From: an uncultured Holophagaceae bacterium
GTDB taxonomy: Bacteria > Acidobacteriota > Holophagae > Holophagales > Holophagaceae
Direction of reading: 5' to 3'
Assembly: GCA_903913215.1 (NCBI GenBank)
Contig: CAIWKE010000008.1
Coordinates: 62,001 to 126,000, forward strand
DNA length: 64,000 bases
In this document: one piece after another, positions 53,601 to 61,948 of the stretch
How the letters are laid out: each line of letters opens with the position of its first letter
How positions within the stretch are numbered: the first letter of the stretch is position 1
The notes under the pieces: generated by a model
The model's input: only the letters and a program-made list of their open reading frames with translations
Told to the model about the DNA's origin: nothing
Database searches by the model: none
Position numbers and translations under genes: made by a program

Positions 53601-55569
53601 CCTGGTGAGCCATCCTGAGAAGGCCCTCGCGGGTGGCGCCATGGACGGCAGTCGCTTCGGCGCCTACCTGGGCGAGGCTCACGGTCAATTCGTGGCCACC
53701 CTGCGCCAGGCCGCTGCCACAGCGGGTCTGAATCTGGGGCGGCCCTGGCGCGACCTGGGCCCCGCTGAGCGGGACCTGGCCATGCGCGGCAGCGGCGAGG
53801 TCATTCATGAAGTGGCCTGGGCCTACCAGCGCGGCAAGGCAGAGGGCGTCCACCACCTGGCCACACCCTGGGTGGGTTTCGCCACCCTGGTGGAGCGCGA
53901 GTACGAGCGCGTGCACGCCGACGCAAAAGGCGAGGAGCTGGAAGCCCTCCTGGTGGACCTTCCCTGCCCCGCCTGCGCGGGCGAGGGCCTGCGTGACCTG
54001 CCCCGCTCCGTGAGCTTCGGCGGCCTCCGCCTGCCGGAACTGCGGGCCCTCCCGGTGGGAGCCGCCCTGGCCTGGTGCGCGGGACTGGAGCAGACCCTCT
54101 CCGCACGCCTGCTCCAACTCACTGCGGGGCTGCGCCAGGACCTTCTGCTGCGCCTGCGGGCCCTGGAGGAGGCGGGCCTGAGCTACCTAGCCATCCAACG
54201 CGAACTGGCCAGCCTCTCGGGCGGCGAAGCCCAGCGGGTGCGCCTGGCGGCGGCCCTCGGGGGTGGCCTTGTGGGCGTCACCTACGTGCTGGACGAGCCC
54301 AGCCGGGGCCTCCACCCCCGCGATGTCGCGCGCCTGGGGGGCGTGCTGCGCCGCCTCGCGGAGCAGAGCGCCGTGGTGATTGTGGAGCATGAGGCCGCCC
54401 TCATCGCCGCCGCCGATCAGGTGCTGGAACTGGGCCCCGGCGCCGGTCCCGAGGGGGGCCGCCTGCTCGCCATGGGCAGTCCCGCCGACCTGACAGCGCA
54501 GTCTGAGTCCCGCGTGGGTGCCCTGCTGCGCCGCCCCCGTCGGGTTTCAACGATGCAAGCCCACTGCGTGGGTGGGTTGGATGTGCGCGTCCGGGGGGCC
54601 CACCTCCACAACCTGAACCAGTTCGATGTCGCGTTCCCCATCGGCGCCCTGGTGACCGTCACGGGTGTCTCCGGCAGTGGCAAGTCCAGCCTCGTGCTGG
54701 AGGTGCTGGCACCCTCCCTGCGGAACCACCTGCAGGGCCGAGTCCCCGTGGGCTGCGCGGGGCTGGAGCTGGCTGCGGGCATCGAGTTCACGCAAGTCCT
54801 CAGCGCCGATCAGGCGGCCCTGGGCACGGCCTGGAATAGCAGTGTCCTCAGCCTCACGGGGCTCGGCGACTCCCTGCGCAAGCGCTTCGCCGCCACCCCT
54901 CAAGCCAAGGCCCTGAAGCTCCGCGCCACCGCCTTCAGCACCGCCACGTCCGGAGGCCGTTGCGAGGCCTGTGAGGGGCGCGGTTTGCGCGTGGTGGCCA
55001 TGGACCTCCTGCCGGACGTCACGGTGGGCTGCGAGACCTGCGGCGGTCGGCGCTTCCGCCCGGAGGTGCTGGGGTGCCTGCTGGACGGCCGCAGCATCGC
55101 GGACCTGCTGGAAGCCAGCGTGGCGGAGTTGGCCGGGGTCTTCGCGGCGGACCGAACCCTCGCGAAGCCCCTGGGCGCCCTGATGGACGTGGGCCTGGGC
55201 TACCTGCGCCTGGGCCAGGAGGGCGCCAACCTCTCCGAAGGTGAGCTGCAACGCCTGCGCCTGGCGGACCTGCTGGCCGATCCCCTGGCAGGCCGCGCCG
55301 CCATCCTGCTTGACGAGCCCACCCGGGGTCTGGGCTTCGAGGACTTGGACCGCCTCGCCGCCCAGCTCCACCGCCTCGCCCAGGCCGGGCATCTCGTCGT
55401 CGCCGTCACCCACGACCTGGATCTCATCCAAGCCAGCGACTGGATCATCGATCTCGGGCCAGAAGGTGGAGAGGCGGGCGGGTGGATTGTGGTCGAAGGA
55501 ACGCCAGAGACCGTGCGGGCCTGCGCCGTGTCGTACACAGGGCAGGCCCTGGCGCAGTTAGGGGAATGA
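50686..55569 (+). CDS. uvrA: Four-ATPase double UvrA-like protein
   Basis: 1627 aa (TTG start with GGAAGG upstream; ATG at residue 8 is an alternative), twice the length of a class II UvrA. Four Walker A motifs, near residues 36, 518, 845 and 1326: GVSGSGKSS, GRSGSGKTS, GPSGSGKSS, GVSGSGKSS. Zinc modules CPRCQGLG/CSACGG, CEACEGAG/CETCAG, CPACKGLG/CPACAG and CEACEGRG/CETCGG. ABC signatures: LSRGEAQ, LSGGEAQ, LSGGEAQ, LSEGELQ; the first and last are altered. The UvrB-binding insertion that normally follows the first nucleotide-binding region is absent in both halves. Likely a specialised DNA-damage or resistance ATPase rather than the core repair subunit. Confidence 0.88.
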   Translation: MAERTEHMILVRGAEAHNLQGFDVEIPRRSLTVITGVSGSGKSSLAFDTLFREGQRRFLETLPAFARHFVGGLGRPAARSIEGLGPAVALGQRSSQANPRSTVGTLTEGWDLLRLLFARLGTGPGGVQPSRGLFSFNGAEGACPRCQGLGVEDCLDLDLLVADPAKSLRAGALHVSTPNGYLMYSQVTLAVLDEVLHAHGGSVDIPWQELSDEVRRVVLYGSERLKVPYGKHPLESRLKWTGITARPRQDGFYRGLVPVMEEILRGKRNDSILRFVQTGPCSACGGARLRPEALAVTWRGRRIVDLAALSVGELREALLAPDAAVVSAAAEAAVLAPIRDELLARCNLMLELGLGYLSLDRPAPSLSRGEAQRLRLLGLALGELRGLLLVLDEPTAGLHPSEVGPLIRVLQRLRDQGQTVVVVEHEARLVRAADWLIDLGPGPGPAGGQLLWSGPPSDLLGLPLGADATPTQLWLAGTQAKPTPAPRLERGTIGFQGLHRHNLQHLDVELALGALNVVTGRSGSGKTSLLDEVVACCRAQADSPFHRIVTVDAEPIGRTPRSNAATYTGAFDLIRDLFAASPEAKARGFGKGHFTFNTAGGRCEACEGAGVVEVGMRHLGSVDLICETCAGRRFHPEVLAVQLRGRSVADLLEGSIAEAAEFFAGNPRLRRILTALLDVGLGYLPLGQPATTLSGGEAQRVKLATELAKTGSGPALIALDEPSTGLHAADVDVLLGAWDRLLDAGHTLLVADHDLQIIRHADLVLDLGPGGGPEGGRLVAAGSPQNIAACAASATGVALREGPSPLPPSRVVATAPTIELEGVRTHNLRAIDVRLPATGLTVVTGPSGSGKSSLVFDTLLAEAQARFADLVSPWARRLLPKGGGADFDAARGLQATLALPQRAGRRNPRASVGSATELDALLRLLYARAGERPVATPAQPELWAADFSVHSERGACPACKGLGFLQRCDPERLVSHPEKALAGGAMDGSRFGAYLGEAHGQFVATLRQAAATAGLNLGRPWRDLGPAERDLAMRGSGEVIHEVAWAYQRGKAEGVHHLATPWVGFATLVEREYERVHADAKGEELEALLVDLPCPACAGEGLRDLPRSVSFGGLRLPELRALPVGAALAWCAGLEQTLSARLLQLTAGLRQDLLLRLRALEEAGLSYLAIQRELASLSGGEAQRVRLAAALGGGLVGVTYVLDEPSRGLHPRDVARLGGVLRRLAEQSAVVIVEHEAALIAAADQVLELGPGAGPEGGRLLAMGSPADLTAQSESRVGALLRRPRRVSTMQAHCVGGLDVRVRGAHLHNLNQFDVAFPIGALVTVTGVSGSGKSSLVLEVLAPSLRNHLQGRVPVGCAGLELAAGIEFTQVLSADQAALGTAWNSSVLSLTGLGDSLRKRFAATPQAKALKLRATAFSTATSGGRCEACEGRGLRVVAMDLLPDVTVGCETCGGRRFRPEVLGCLLDGRSIADLLEASVAELAGVFAADRTLAKPLGALMDVGLGYLRLGQEGANLSEGELQRLRLADLLADPLAGRAAILLDEPTRGLGFEDLDRLAAQLHRLAQAGHLVVAVTHDLDLIQASDWIIDLGPEGGEAGGWIVVEGTPETVRACAVSYTGQALAQLGE

Positions 55570-56163
55570 CAAGAAAAGCGAATTCGCTGAGAGCGCGGAC
55601 TGTTGAAGAGGCCGGACTGATGGACTGGCGTGCTCCGGGAAACGCAGAGGCTCAGGCCGATGTCGGCCCCTTGGGCACTGCCCAGGCCAGGCGAAGCTGC
55701 TTGTGAGTGGCGGCGCACTCCCTGAGGTAGAGGTTGATCAAGGACTGGTAAGGGATGGCCGTGTCCTATGACAGGGCTTTGAAGGAGTCGAGAGAAGGTT
55801 CAGAGACCACAGAAGCCACAACTTCCCCTAAACAATCGTGTGATTTCGAGATCGAGTCGAGCCCCCGTCATTGCTTCATGCTGAGAATTCACCTCAAAGA
55901 AATAATAAGTAGCCACAAAGAACACAAAGGGCACAAAGAAGAGATTGCATCTGAGAGGCCTCGCCAGCTGTGGCGTGCAGACACCCTTCTTTCCTTTGTG
56001 TTCTTTGTGGCCAATAGCCTTTTTTTTATACCCCATGCGGCCAATCCGCCAACCTTTCGCGCCCTTTCGCGCCTTTCGCGGTTCCCCTTTTGTGGTGAAC
56101 TCGGCTTTCTCTGCGACCCTCCGCCCGCCGCCTGACCCTCAGCGTTTGCGGTTCGACAAAAGC
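55570..56163. repeat. Intergenic region with 18-bp inverted repeat
   Basis: No gene. CCACAAAGAACACAAAGG (55913-55930) and CCTTTGTGTTCTTTGTGG (55993-56010) are a perfect 18-bp inverted pair around a 62-nt spacer, followed by a run of T. Near 56050-56080 the sequence CTTTCGCGCC recurs in tandem (CCTTTCGCGCCCTTTCGCGCCTTTCGCGG). Both are short intergenic repeat families; they may terminate transcription from both sides. Confidence 0.65.
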
Positions 56164-58764
56164 TCACTCCCCGCGCAGCACATCCATTGGCTTCACGTTC
56201 AGCACGCGCAAACTCCCAGCGACGCCCACGATCAGGGTCAGCCCTGCGGCGGCGGCCATGAGGAGGAGGCCGAGGCCGAGGCCGGGGTGGCTTGGCAGCT
56301 CCAGGACGCGGCGGGTGTAGAGTCCGGCGAGGCCCCAGGCCAGGCTGGTGGCCAGCAGGGCGGCGCTGCCGCCCAGGAGCAGGAACTCCCAGATCAGGCT
56401 GCGCAGGAGGGTGCCGTGAGCGGCGCCGATGGTGCGCAGCAGGGCCAGGTCCCGCTGGCGGCCCAGGCGCCCGGCGATGAGGCTGGCGGTGAGCACCAGC
56501 AGGGCCGAGGCCAGCATGAGAGCCGCCAGGGCGCGGGTGATGAGGGCGATGAGGTCCAGCACACGGCCTACCTTGGCCACCACCTCGCTCACATCCACCA
56601 CCGTGATGTTGGGGAAGTCCCGGGCCATGGCCACCTGGAGCCGCGCCTTGGCAGCGGGTTCCGCCTCCACGGCCAGGAGGTGCACGGCGGGGGCGCCCTT
56701 CAGCAGGGAGGGATGCAGCACGATGAAGAAGTTGGGTTGGAAGCTCTGCCACATGACCTTGCGCAGGCTCGTCACCCTGCCCCGCACCTCGTTGCCCGAC
56801 ACGTCGAAGCTGAGGGTGTCGCCGAGCTTGGCGCCGATGGAATCGGCAAAGCCCTGCTCCAGCGAGATCTCGTCCGCCGCCGCCAGGTCCGGCGCCCAGA
56901 AGTGCCCGGCCACCACGGCCTCGGAGGCACCGGGGCGCTCGCGCCAGGTGAGGTTCTGCTCGCGGTTGCGGAAGCCCTCGCCCCGTTGCTCGCCGGGATC
57001 CTCGTCCCTGCCGCGGGCTTGAGTTGGCGCGACCCCCTGCGCCTCACGCACGGGCTTGCCGCCGATGGCGCTGAGCCGCGCCCGCACGATGGGCGCCGCC
57101 ATGGGCTCGCGGCCCGTCTCCAGGCGCAGCCGCGCCGCCACGGCCTCAGCCTGGGCGGACTGCACATCCAGGAAGAAGAGGTTGGGACGATTGCCCTGCC
57201 CCTGCTGGGAGGCGATGGGCGCAACGATGTCATCCTTGATGAACTGCGTGGCCGTGGTGAGGAAGACCGCCAGCCCCATGACCGCCATCATGAGGGCCGT
57301 GAGGCCGGGCCGCGCACCCAGCTGCCCGCAGGCCAGGCGGAGCGAGAGCGGGAGCGAGCGGGCGCGGCGTCGGTAGAGGAAGATCAGCAGCCGTGCGGCG
57401 CCGTAGAGCACCAGGAAGAGCAGGCCCATGCCCAGGGCCGTGCCCGCACCCACGGCGAGGCTGGGCGCGTTGCGGAGGATGAGCAGCAGCGCCAGCAGCA
57501 GCGCCAGGCCTGCACAGGTGCGGCCCAGCCAGCGGCGGCCACCCGCGGGCTCTGCGCCCTCTCGTAAAAGGGTGAGGGGCTTCACATCCCCCAGGCGCAC
57601 CAGGGGTGGCAGGGTCAGCAGGGCGATCATGGCCACGGCCAACAGGGTTTCCAGAAACGGTGGCGGGGCCGGGGCACCCTGACGGATGGCCGCAGGCAGC
57701 AGGTCCCCCAGCCAGTGGGGGATGAGGGCCGAGATCGCATAGCCTGCTGCCAGGCCCAGCGCCAGCGCGAGGCCCAGCAGGAGCAGGGTCAGCAGCCCGT
57801 ATATGCGGGCCGGGGCCAGGGGCTCGGCCCCCAGGCAGCGCAGGATGGCCGCATCTCGGGAGCGGGCCTCCAGGAAGGCCGTTAGGATGGCCCAGGCCCC
57901 CAGCAGGGCCAGCAGCAGGGTCATCAGGCCCAGCTGCTGCACGAAGCGGTTCAGGTTGCGGATGGGCCGAGCTAGGGCCGTGGCGGCCTCTTCGTGGCCT
58001 TGCAAGCGCAACCGCTTCGGGCTGCCGGGCAGCAGGTCCGTCAGCTCCTTCCGCACGCGATTGGCATCCGCGCCGGGCACCAGGGTCAGGAGCAGGCGCC
58101 CCGTGAAGCGGGACCGGGGCGTGATCAGGCCCAGGCGCCCCGCAACGGCGCGATCCATCAAGACGCGGGGGCCCAGCGTGAAGGCGCTGGCCTGGCGGCT
58201 TTCGTCCAGCGCGATGACGCCACCCAGGGGCAGCACACCCTCGCCGATGGCCAGGGCCGAGTGGGTGGCCGGACTGGCTGGGGCCTGGATGCGCAGGGCC
58301 CAGGACTCAGCCAGGCCCCGCTCCACGAAGACCGAACCGGAGCCGCCCACCCGCGCGGCGATAGGCGCGCCATTGGCTTGCATGTCCAGGCGGCCCACCA
58401 ATGGGTAGGCGCCATCCACCGCCCGCACCTCCACCAGGCGGCTCTGACTGCCTTCGCCGGTTCCCGTGTGGGCCATGCTCACTAGGTCGTAGACCAGGCT
58501 GTGGGCCTGAATGCCCGGCAGGGTCGCGGCGCGGCGAAGGATGTCCTCCGGGAACTCGCCGCTGCCGCTCAGGGCGAAATCCGCCCCCAGCAGGGAGCGT
58601 GATTCAGCACGGATGCCGCTCAAGACCCGGGCGCTGAAGCCGTAGGTGGCGAAGAAGGCTGCGAAGCCCACAGCGAGGCAGAGGGCGATGACGAGCAGGC
58701 GCCCCTTCTGGCGCAGCCCCTCCCGCCAGGCCATGCGGAGGGCGAAGCTGCCGGACCCGCTCAC
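56164..58764 (-). CDS. FtsX-type ABC transporter permease (LolC/E-like)
   Basis: 866 aa; GTG at 58764 with GGAG upstream. TM1 LLVIALCLAVGFAAFFATYG, a long periplasmic part, then TMs near 255-365, and a repeat of the FtsX permease domain at the C-terminus (LALLRTIGAAHGTLLRSLIW). Ten or so membrane segments and two FtsX domains match the YbbP/DUF214-type macrolide/lipid export permeases. The cognate ATPase is the upstream LolD-like gene. The pair exports a lipoprotein, lipid or peptide. Confidence 0.9.
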   Translation of the reverse strand: MSGSGSFALRMAWREGLRQKGRLLVIALCLAVGFAAFFATYGFSARVLSGIRAESRSLLGADFALSGSGEFPEDILRRAATLPGIQAHSLVYDLVSMAHTGTGEGSQSRLVEVRAVDGAYPLVGRLDMQANGAPIAARVGGSGSVFVERGLAESWALRIQAPASPATHSALAIGEGVLPLGGVIALDESRQASAFTLGPRVLMDRAVAGRLGLITPRSRFTGRLLLTLVPGADANRVRKELTDLLPGSPKRLRLQGHEEAATALARPIRNLNRFVQQLGLMTLLLALLGAWAILTAFLEARSRDAAILRCLGAEPLAPARIYGLLTLLLLGLALALGLAAGYAISALIPHWLGDLLPAAIRQGAPAPPPFLETLLAVAMIALLTLPPLVRLGDVKPLTLLREGAEPAGGRRWLGRTCAGLALLLALLLILRNAPSLAVGAGTALGMGLLFLVLYGAARLLIFLYRRRARSLPLSLRLACGQLGARPGLTALMMAVMGLAVFLTTATQFIKDDIVAPIASQQGQGNRPNLFFLDVQSAQAEAVAARLRLETGREPMAAPIVRARLSAIGGKPVREAQGVAPTQARGRDEDPGEQRGEGFRNREQNLTWRERPGASEAVVAGHFWAPDLAAADEISLEQGFADSIGAKLGDTLSFDVSGNEVRGRVTSLRKVMWQSFQPNFFIVLHPSLLKGAPAVHLLAVEAEPAAKARLQVAMARDFPNITVVDVSEVVAKVGRVLDLIALITRALAALMLASALLVLTASLIAGRLGRQRDLALLRTIGAAHGTLLRSLIWEFLLLGGSAALLATSLAWGLAGLYTRRVLELPSHPGLGLGLLLMAAAAGLTLIVGVAGSLRVLNVKPMDVLRGE

Positions 58765-58785
58765 GCCCTTACTCCCGCCAACTTG

Positions 58786-58914
58786 TTTTCAAGATTAAAA
58801 AAGATCCACCACGAAGACGCTAAGACCACGAAGGGGCACGAAGAAAGGAACACTGAATCAGGTCTTGCTTCGTGGTCTTCTCGTCTTCGTGGTTTAAGCG
58901 TTTTCAGGATTAAA
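58786..58914. repeat. Intergenic repeat element flanked by short direct repeats
   Basis: TTTTCAAGATTAAA (58786-58799) and TTTTCAGGATTAAA (58901-58914) flank arms 58809-58833 and 58868-58892, a 25-bp inverted repeat with 23 matches (CCACGAAGACG..AAGACCACGAAG). Tandem CTTGGTGTC units follow at 58961-58978. It separates the permease from its ATPase. It probably forms a hairpin and could be a mobile miniature element. Confidence 0.65.
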
Positions 58915-59020
58915 TCCAACCAAGAGGCAATGATGCTTGGGCCGAAAAACCCTGGCTTTTCTTGGTGTCCTTGGTGTCTTGGTGGTGGATTTATTGAACC
59001 AGCTTGAGGGCGCATCCGGT

Positions 59021-59689
59021 TCATAGGCCCGCCACGACGCGCCCCCGCTCCAGGGCGATGTGCAGGTCCATGCGGGCGGCCAGGTGGGCGTCGTGGGTCA
59101 CCAGCACGAGGGTGGCACCCAGGTCCTGCTGCAGCTCCAGCAGCAGTCCGAAAACGCGGTCCGCGTTCACGGGATCCAGGGAGCCTGTGGGCTCGTCGCA
59201 AAGCAGGATGGGCGGCCGCGCCACGATGGCCCGGGCCAGCGCCACCCGCTGGCACTCGCCGCCGCTGAGCTGGGCGGGCAGGTGCTCGGCCCGCTCGGCC
59301 AGTCCCACCCGGGCCAGGGCTTCCAGGGCCCGTGCCTCAGGCTGCGCCAGGCCTGCGATCTCCGCGGCGATGACCACGTTCTGCAGGGCCGAGAAGTGGG
59401 CCAGCAGGTGGTAGGCCTGGAACACGAAGCCCAGGTTCTTGGCCCGAAAACGCGACAGCGCCAGCTCGCTGAGCCCCGTGATCACCTGCCCGTTCACCAC
59501 CACTTCGCCCGAGCTGGGCTGATCCAGCCCCGCCACCAGCCCCAGCAGCGTGCTCTTGCCACTGCCGCTGGGCCCCTGGATCGCCACCGAAGCTCCGGCA
59601 GGGATCTCCAGGCTGACCTCCTGGAGCACGCGCAGCGGTTCACCGGAGGGGGACAGGAAAGTCTTCGAGACAGAACGGATTGAGATCAT
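59021..59689 (-). CDS. LolD-like ABC transporter ATPase
   Basis: 222 aa. Walker A is GPSGSGKSTLLGLVAG, the ABC signature LSGGECQRVALARAI, and Walker B ILLCDEPTGSLDP; the H-loop is LVTHDAHLA. All the LolD/MacB subfamily features are present. The gene is followed by a 256-bp repeat-containing gap and then its permease. It powers export from the inner membrane. Confidence 0.93.
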   Translation of the reverse strand: MISIRSVSKTFLSPSGEPLRVLQEVSLEIPAGASVAIQGPSGSGKSTLLGLVAGLDQPSSGEVVVNGQVITGLSELALSRFRAKNLGFVFQAYHLLAHFSALQNVVIAAEIAGLAQPEARALEALARVGLAERAEHLPAQLSGGECQRVALARAIVARPPILLCDEPTGSLDPVNADRVFGLLLELQQDLGATLVLVTHDAHLAARMDLHIALERGRVVAGL

Positions 59690-59994
59690 GCGGGCCCTCG
59701 GCTCCAGTTTGGGGGCGGTCCAGGGAATACCACATCATTTCTGCTGGCAGGGGTGCCGAGCGGGTTCACCACGCCGGGAAAAGGAATTTGGACACAAAGG
59801 GCTCAGCTTCCCCTGCTATCGATAGGTCCACTGCCCCCCCGATCCCTGCCAACGCAGGCACAGTGCCCCGCCTGGGATGGCCAACGTCCGAGGCGGTCTG
59901 CCAAGCCTGGCTTATTAAAAAATCGGCGCAAAGCCGATCTATTGTCTAGACATTCTAGCCTGACGCCAACATCCTAGCCCCGGAGGTTGACGTC
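59690..59994. promoter_or_regulatory. Divergent intergenic region with minus-strand terminator
   Basis: It holds TATCGATA near 59816, a hairpin ATCGGC-gcaaa-GCCGAT preceded by AAAAAA at about 59918-59940 (read on the minus strand it is a terminator with a T-run), and CTAGA-cat-TCTAG near 59946. No gene lies on the minus strand immediately to the right, so the terminator is orphaned. The last palindrome may be an operator for the SsuA-like gene. Confidence 0.4.
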
Positions 59995-60951
59995 ATGACC
60001 AGGACTAGACGTTGGACCATCGGCCTTTACGCATTACTCGGCCTAGTGTTGTTTTCAGGCACCCTCAGCGCAGCCGTCGGGCAGGATCAGGTGGTGCGTA
60101 TGGGCCACCAGAGGGTTGGCGCGTTCGCACTCATGAAAGCTCGCGCCAGCCTGGAGGACCGCCTGAAGCCGCTCGGTTTTACGGTGAGCTGGAAGGAGTT
60201 TGCGAGCGGGCCGCAGTTGCTTGAAGGTCTCAAGGCTGGCGTCGTAGATTTCGGCCATGGTGGTGAAGCGCCGCCCATTTTTGCGCAGGCTTCGGGCGCG
60301 CAGTTTTTCTACATTGGTCACGAGCCGCAGGCGCCGAAGGGAGAGGCCATTCTGGTACCGAAGGACAGCCCGATCAAGGCGATCGCTGACCTGAAGGGGA
60401 AGAAGATCGCGCTGAACAAGGGTTCGAATGTGCATTACCTCCTCGTGTGCGCGCTTAACAAGGCAGGCCTTAAATACACCGATGTTGAGGTCGTTTACCT
60501 GCCGCCAGCCGACGGACGCGCGGCTTTTGAGAAGGGCGCCGTCGATGCATGGGTGATCTGGGAACCGTACCGCACCGCCGCCGAGCTGGCCTTGGGAGCG
60601 CGCACCCTCGCAGATGGCAGTGGCCTGGTTTCCAACCACGAGTTCTTCTTTGTGACCAAGGCCTTCGCCGAGGCTCATCCGCAGGTGATTGATGTGGTGC
60701 TCGGTGCGGCCCGTGAAGCCTATGCCGAGGCTGCGAAGGACCTCCCGGGCACCGCCAAGACGTTCAGCCTTGCGGCTGGCTTTCCCCTGCCGGTGATGGA
60801 GGTTGCCCTTACCCACAGAGGCTTCGGGGTGGAGCCCATGAGCAGTGGCGTCATTGCCGAACAGCAGAAGATCGCTGACGCCTTCAAGATCCTTGGGCTT
60901 ATCCCAGCCGCGATCAAGGTTGCCGATGCCGTGCGCAACCCGCAGCCCTGA
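59995..60951 (+). CDS. SsuA-like aliphatic sulfonate-binding protein
   Basis: 318 aa with a signal peptide (RRWTIGLYALLGLVLFSGTL SAA). Periplasmic binding protein of the SsuA/TauA type: VRMGHQRVGAFALMKARASL, VDFGHGGEAPPIFAQASGAQ, LKGKKIALNKGSNVHYLL and WVIWEPYRTAAEL. Normally encoded with SsuB ATPase and SsuC permease; neither is near. It may work with a transporter elsewhere. Codon use appears less GC-biased than the neighbours in places, which could mean recent acquisition. Confidence 0.88.
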   Translation: MTRTRRWTIGLYALLGLVLFSGTLSAAVGQDQVVRMGHQRVGAFALMKARASLEDRLKPLGFTVSWKEFASGPQLLEGLKAGVVDFGHGGEAPPIFAQASGAQFFYIGHEPQAPKGEAILVPKDSPIKAIADLKGKKIALNKGSNVHYLLVCALNKAGLKYTDVEVVYLPPADGRAAFEKGAVDAWVIWEPYRTAAELALGARTLADGSGLVSNHEFFFVTKAFAEAHPQVIDVVLGAAREAYAEAAKDLPGTAKTFSLAAGFPLPVMEVALTHRGFGVEPMSSGVIAEQQKIADAFKILGLIPAAIKVADAVRNPQP

Positions 60952-61008
60952 CCCAGATTCCTAGCCCACGCCAGGTTTCCTGCTCCACTCCCATGCGATC
61001 CTGAAGGC

Positions 61009-61692
61009 ATGAGATGGACCCATCGTTCCGCCGTGGCGCTCGCGGCTTTCCTGGCCCTGAGCTCCGCCTGCGATCGCCAGGCACGGCCTGCGGTTGCCCC
61101 AACGATCGCACCCGCACCGGGACAACAGCTCACTCAGGGCACCCTGGTCTTCCTGGGGGACAGCCTCACGGCGGGCCTGGGGCTGGCCCAGGAAGAGGCC
61201 TTCCCGGCCCTCATCGAAGCCCGGCTCAAGGCGGCTGGGCGGCCCTGGAAGGTGGTCAACGCGGGCATCAGCGGCGACACCACGGCGGGCGGCGCGGCCC
61301 GGCTGGACTGGGTCTACCGGCAGAAGGTGGACGTGCTCTTCGTCTGCCTGGGCGCCAATGACGGCCTGCGGGGCCTGCCGGTGGCGGAGACCGAGCGGAA
61401 CCTCCGCCTCATTCTCGAGCGTGCAAAAAAGGAGGGAACGCGGGTGCTGCTGGCTGGCATCCAACTCCCAGAGAACTACGGCCCCGCCTACCGCACCGCC
61501 TTCGCCCGGATCTACCCGCGCCTCGCCCAGGAGTACCACGTCCCCCTGCTGCCCTTCCTCCTCGATGGCGTTGCCATGGACCCGCGCCTCAACCAGGCCG
61601 ATGGCATCCACCCCAATGCCGAAGGCGCCCGCCGCGTGGCCGACCACGTTTGGACCGCCCTGCAGCCCGTGTTGCAGCCAGTCTCCCGTTGA
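61009..61692 (+). CDS. GDSL-type esterase/lysophospholipase lipoprotein (TesA-like)
   Basis: 227 aa. The lipobox is near LALSSACD, so it is probably a lipoprotein. LVFLGDSLTAGLGL (block I, Ser), NAGISGDTTAGG (block II), VCLGANDGLRGLP (block III) and DGIHPNAEGARR (block V, Asp and His) are all SGNH hydrolase signatures. TesA-like arylesterase or lysophospholipase activity at the cell envelope is expected. Confidence 0.93.
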   Translation: MRWTHRSAVALAAFLALSSACDRQARPAVAPTIAPAPGQQLTQGTLVFLGDSLTAGLGLAQEEAFPALIEARLKAAGRPWKVVNAGISGDTTAGGAARLDWVYRQKVDVLFVCLGANDGLRGLPVAETERNLRLILERAKKEGTRVLLAGIQLPENYGPAYRTAFARIYPRLAQEYHVPLLPFLLDGVAMDPRLNQADGIHPNAEGARRVADHVWTALQPVLQPVSR

Positions 61693-61713
61693 AGCCACCT
61701 CCGCCTTTTTTGT

Positions 61714-61900
61714 ATCAGCTTTTAATCGGTGTTCATCGGTGTTCATCGGCGGTTGAACTGCTTATGCCTTTCCCACGTTTTACGGTGGTCTCAGGCCAAG
61801 GGAATCAACCACCACTTCCCAGGACAGACTCAGCATCCAGCCAGCCCTGTTTGCTAAAGAACGAGGAACCACCGATAAAAGCTGATGAACACCGATGAAG
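61714..61900. repeat. Inverted intergenic repeat pair
   Basis: TCGGTGTTCA tandem copies (61726-61745), preceded by ATCAGCTTTTAATCGGT at 61714, face an inverted copy ACCGATAAAAGCTGAT at 61871-61886 followed by TGAACACCGA at 61886-61895. The arms differ by one inserted base. The pair encloses the gap between the esterase and the ABC exporter. The same unit is at 33789. Confidence 0.6.
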
Positions 61901-61948
61901 ATAAAAAAATGACAAGACCTGAGCCCCCAACTGAAACCAAGGTGATGA

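Noticed and set aside
55900-56080. CRISPR-like array
   Set aside because: The repeats are one inverted pair plus short tandem units of irregular spacing; there are no regular spacers and no cas genes in the window.
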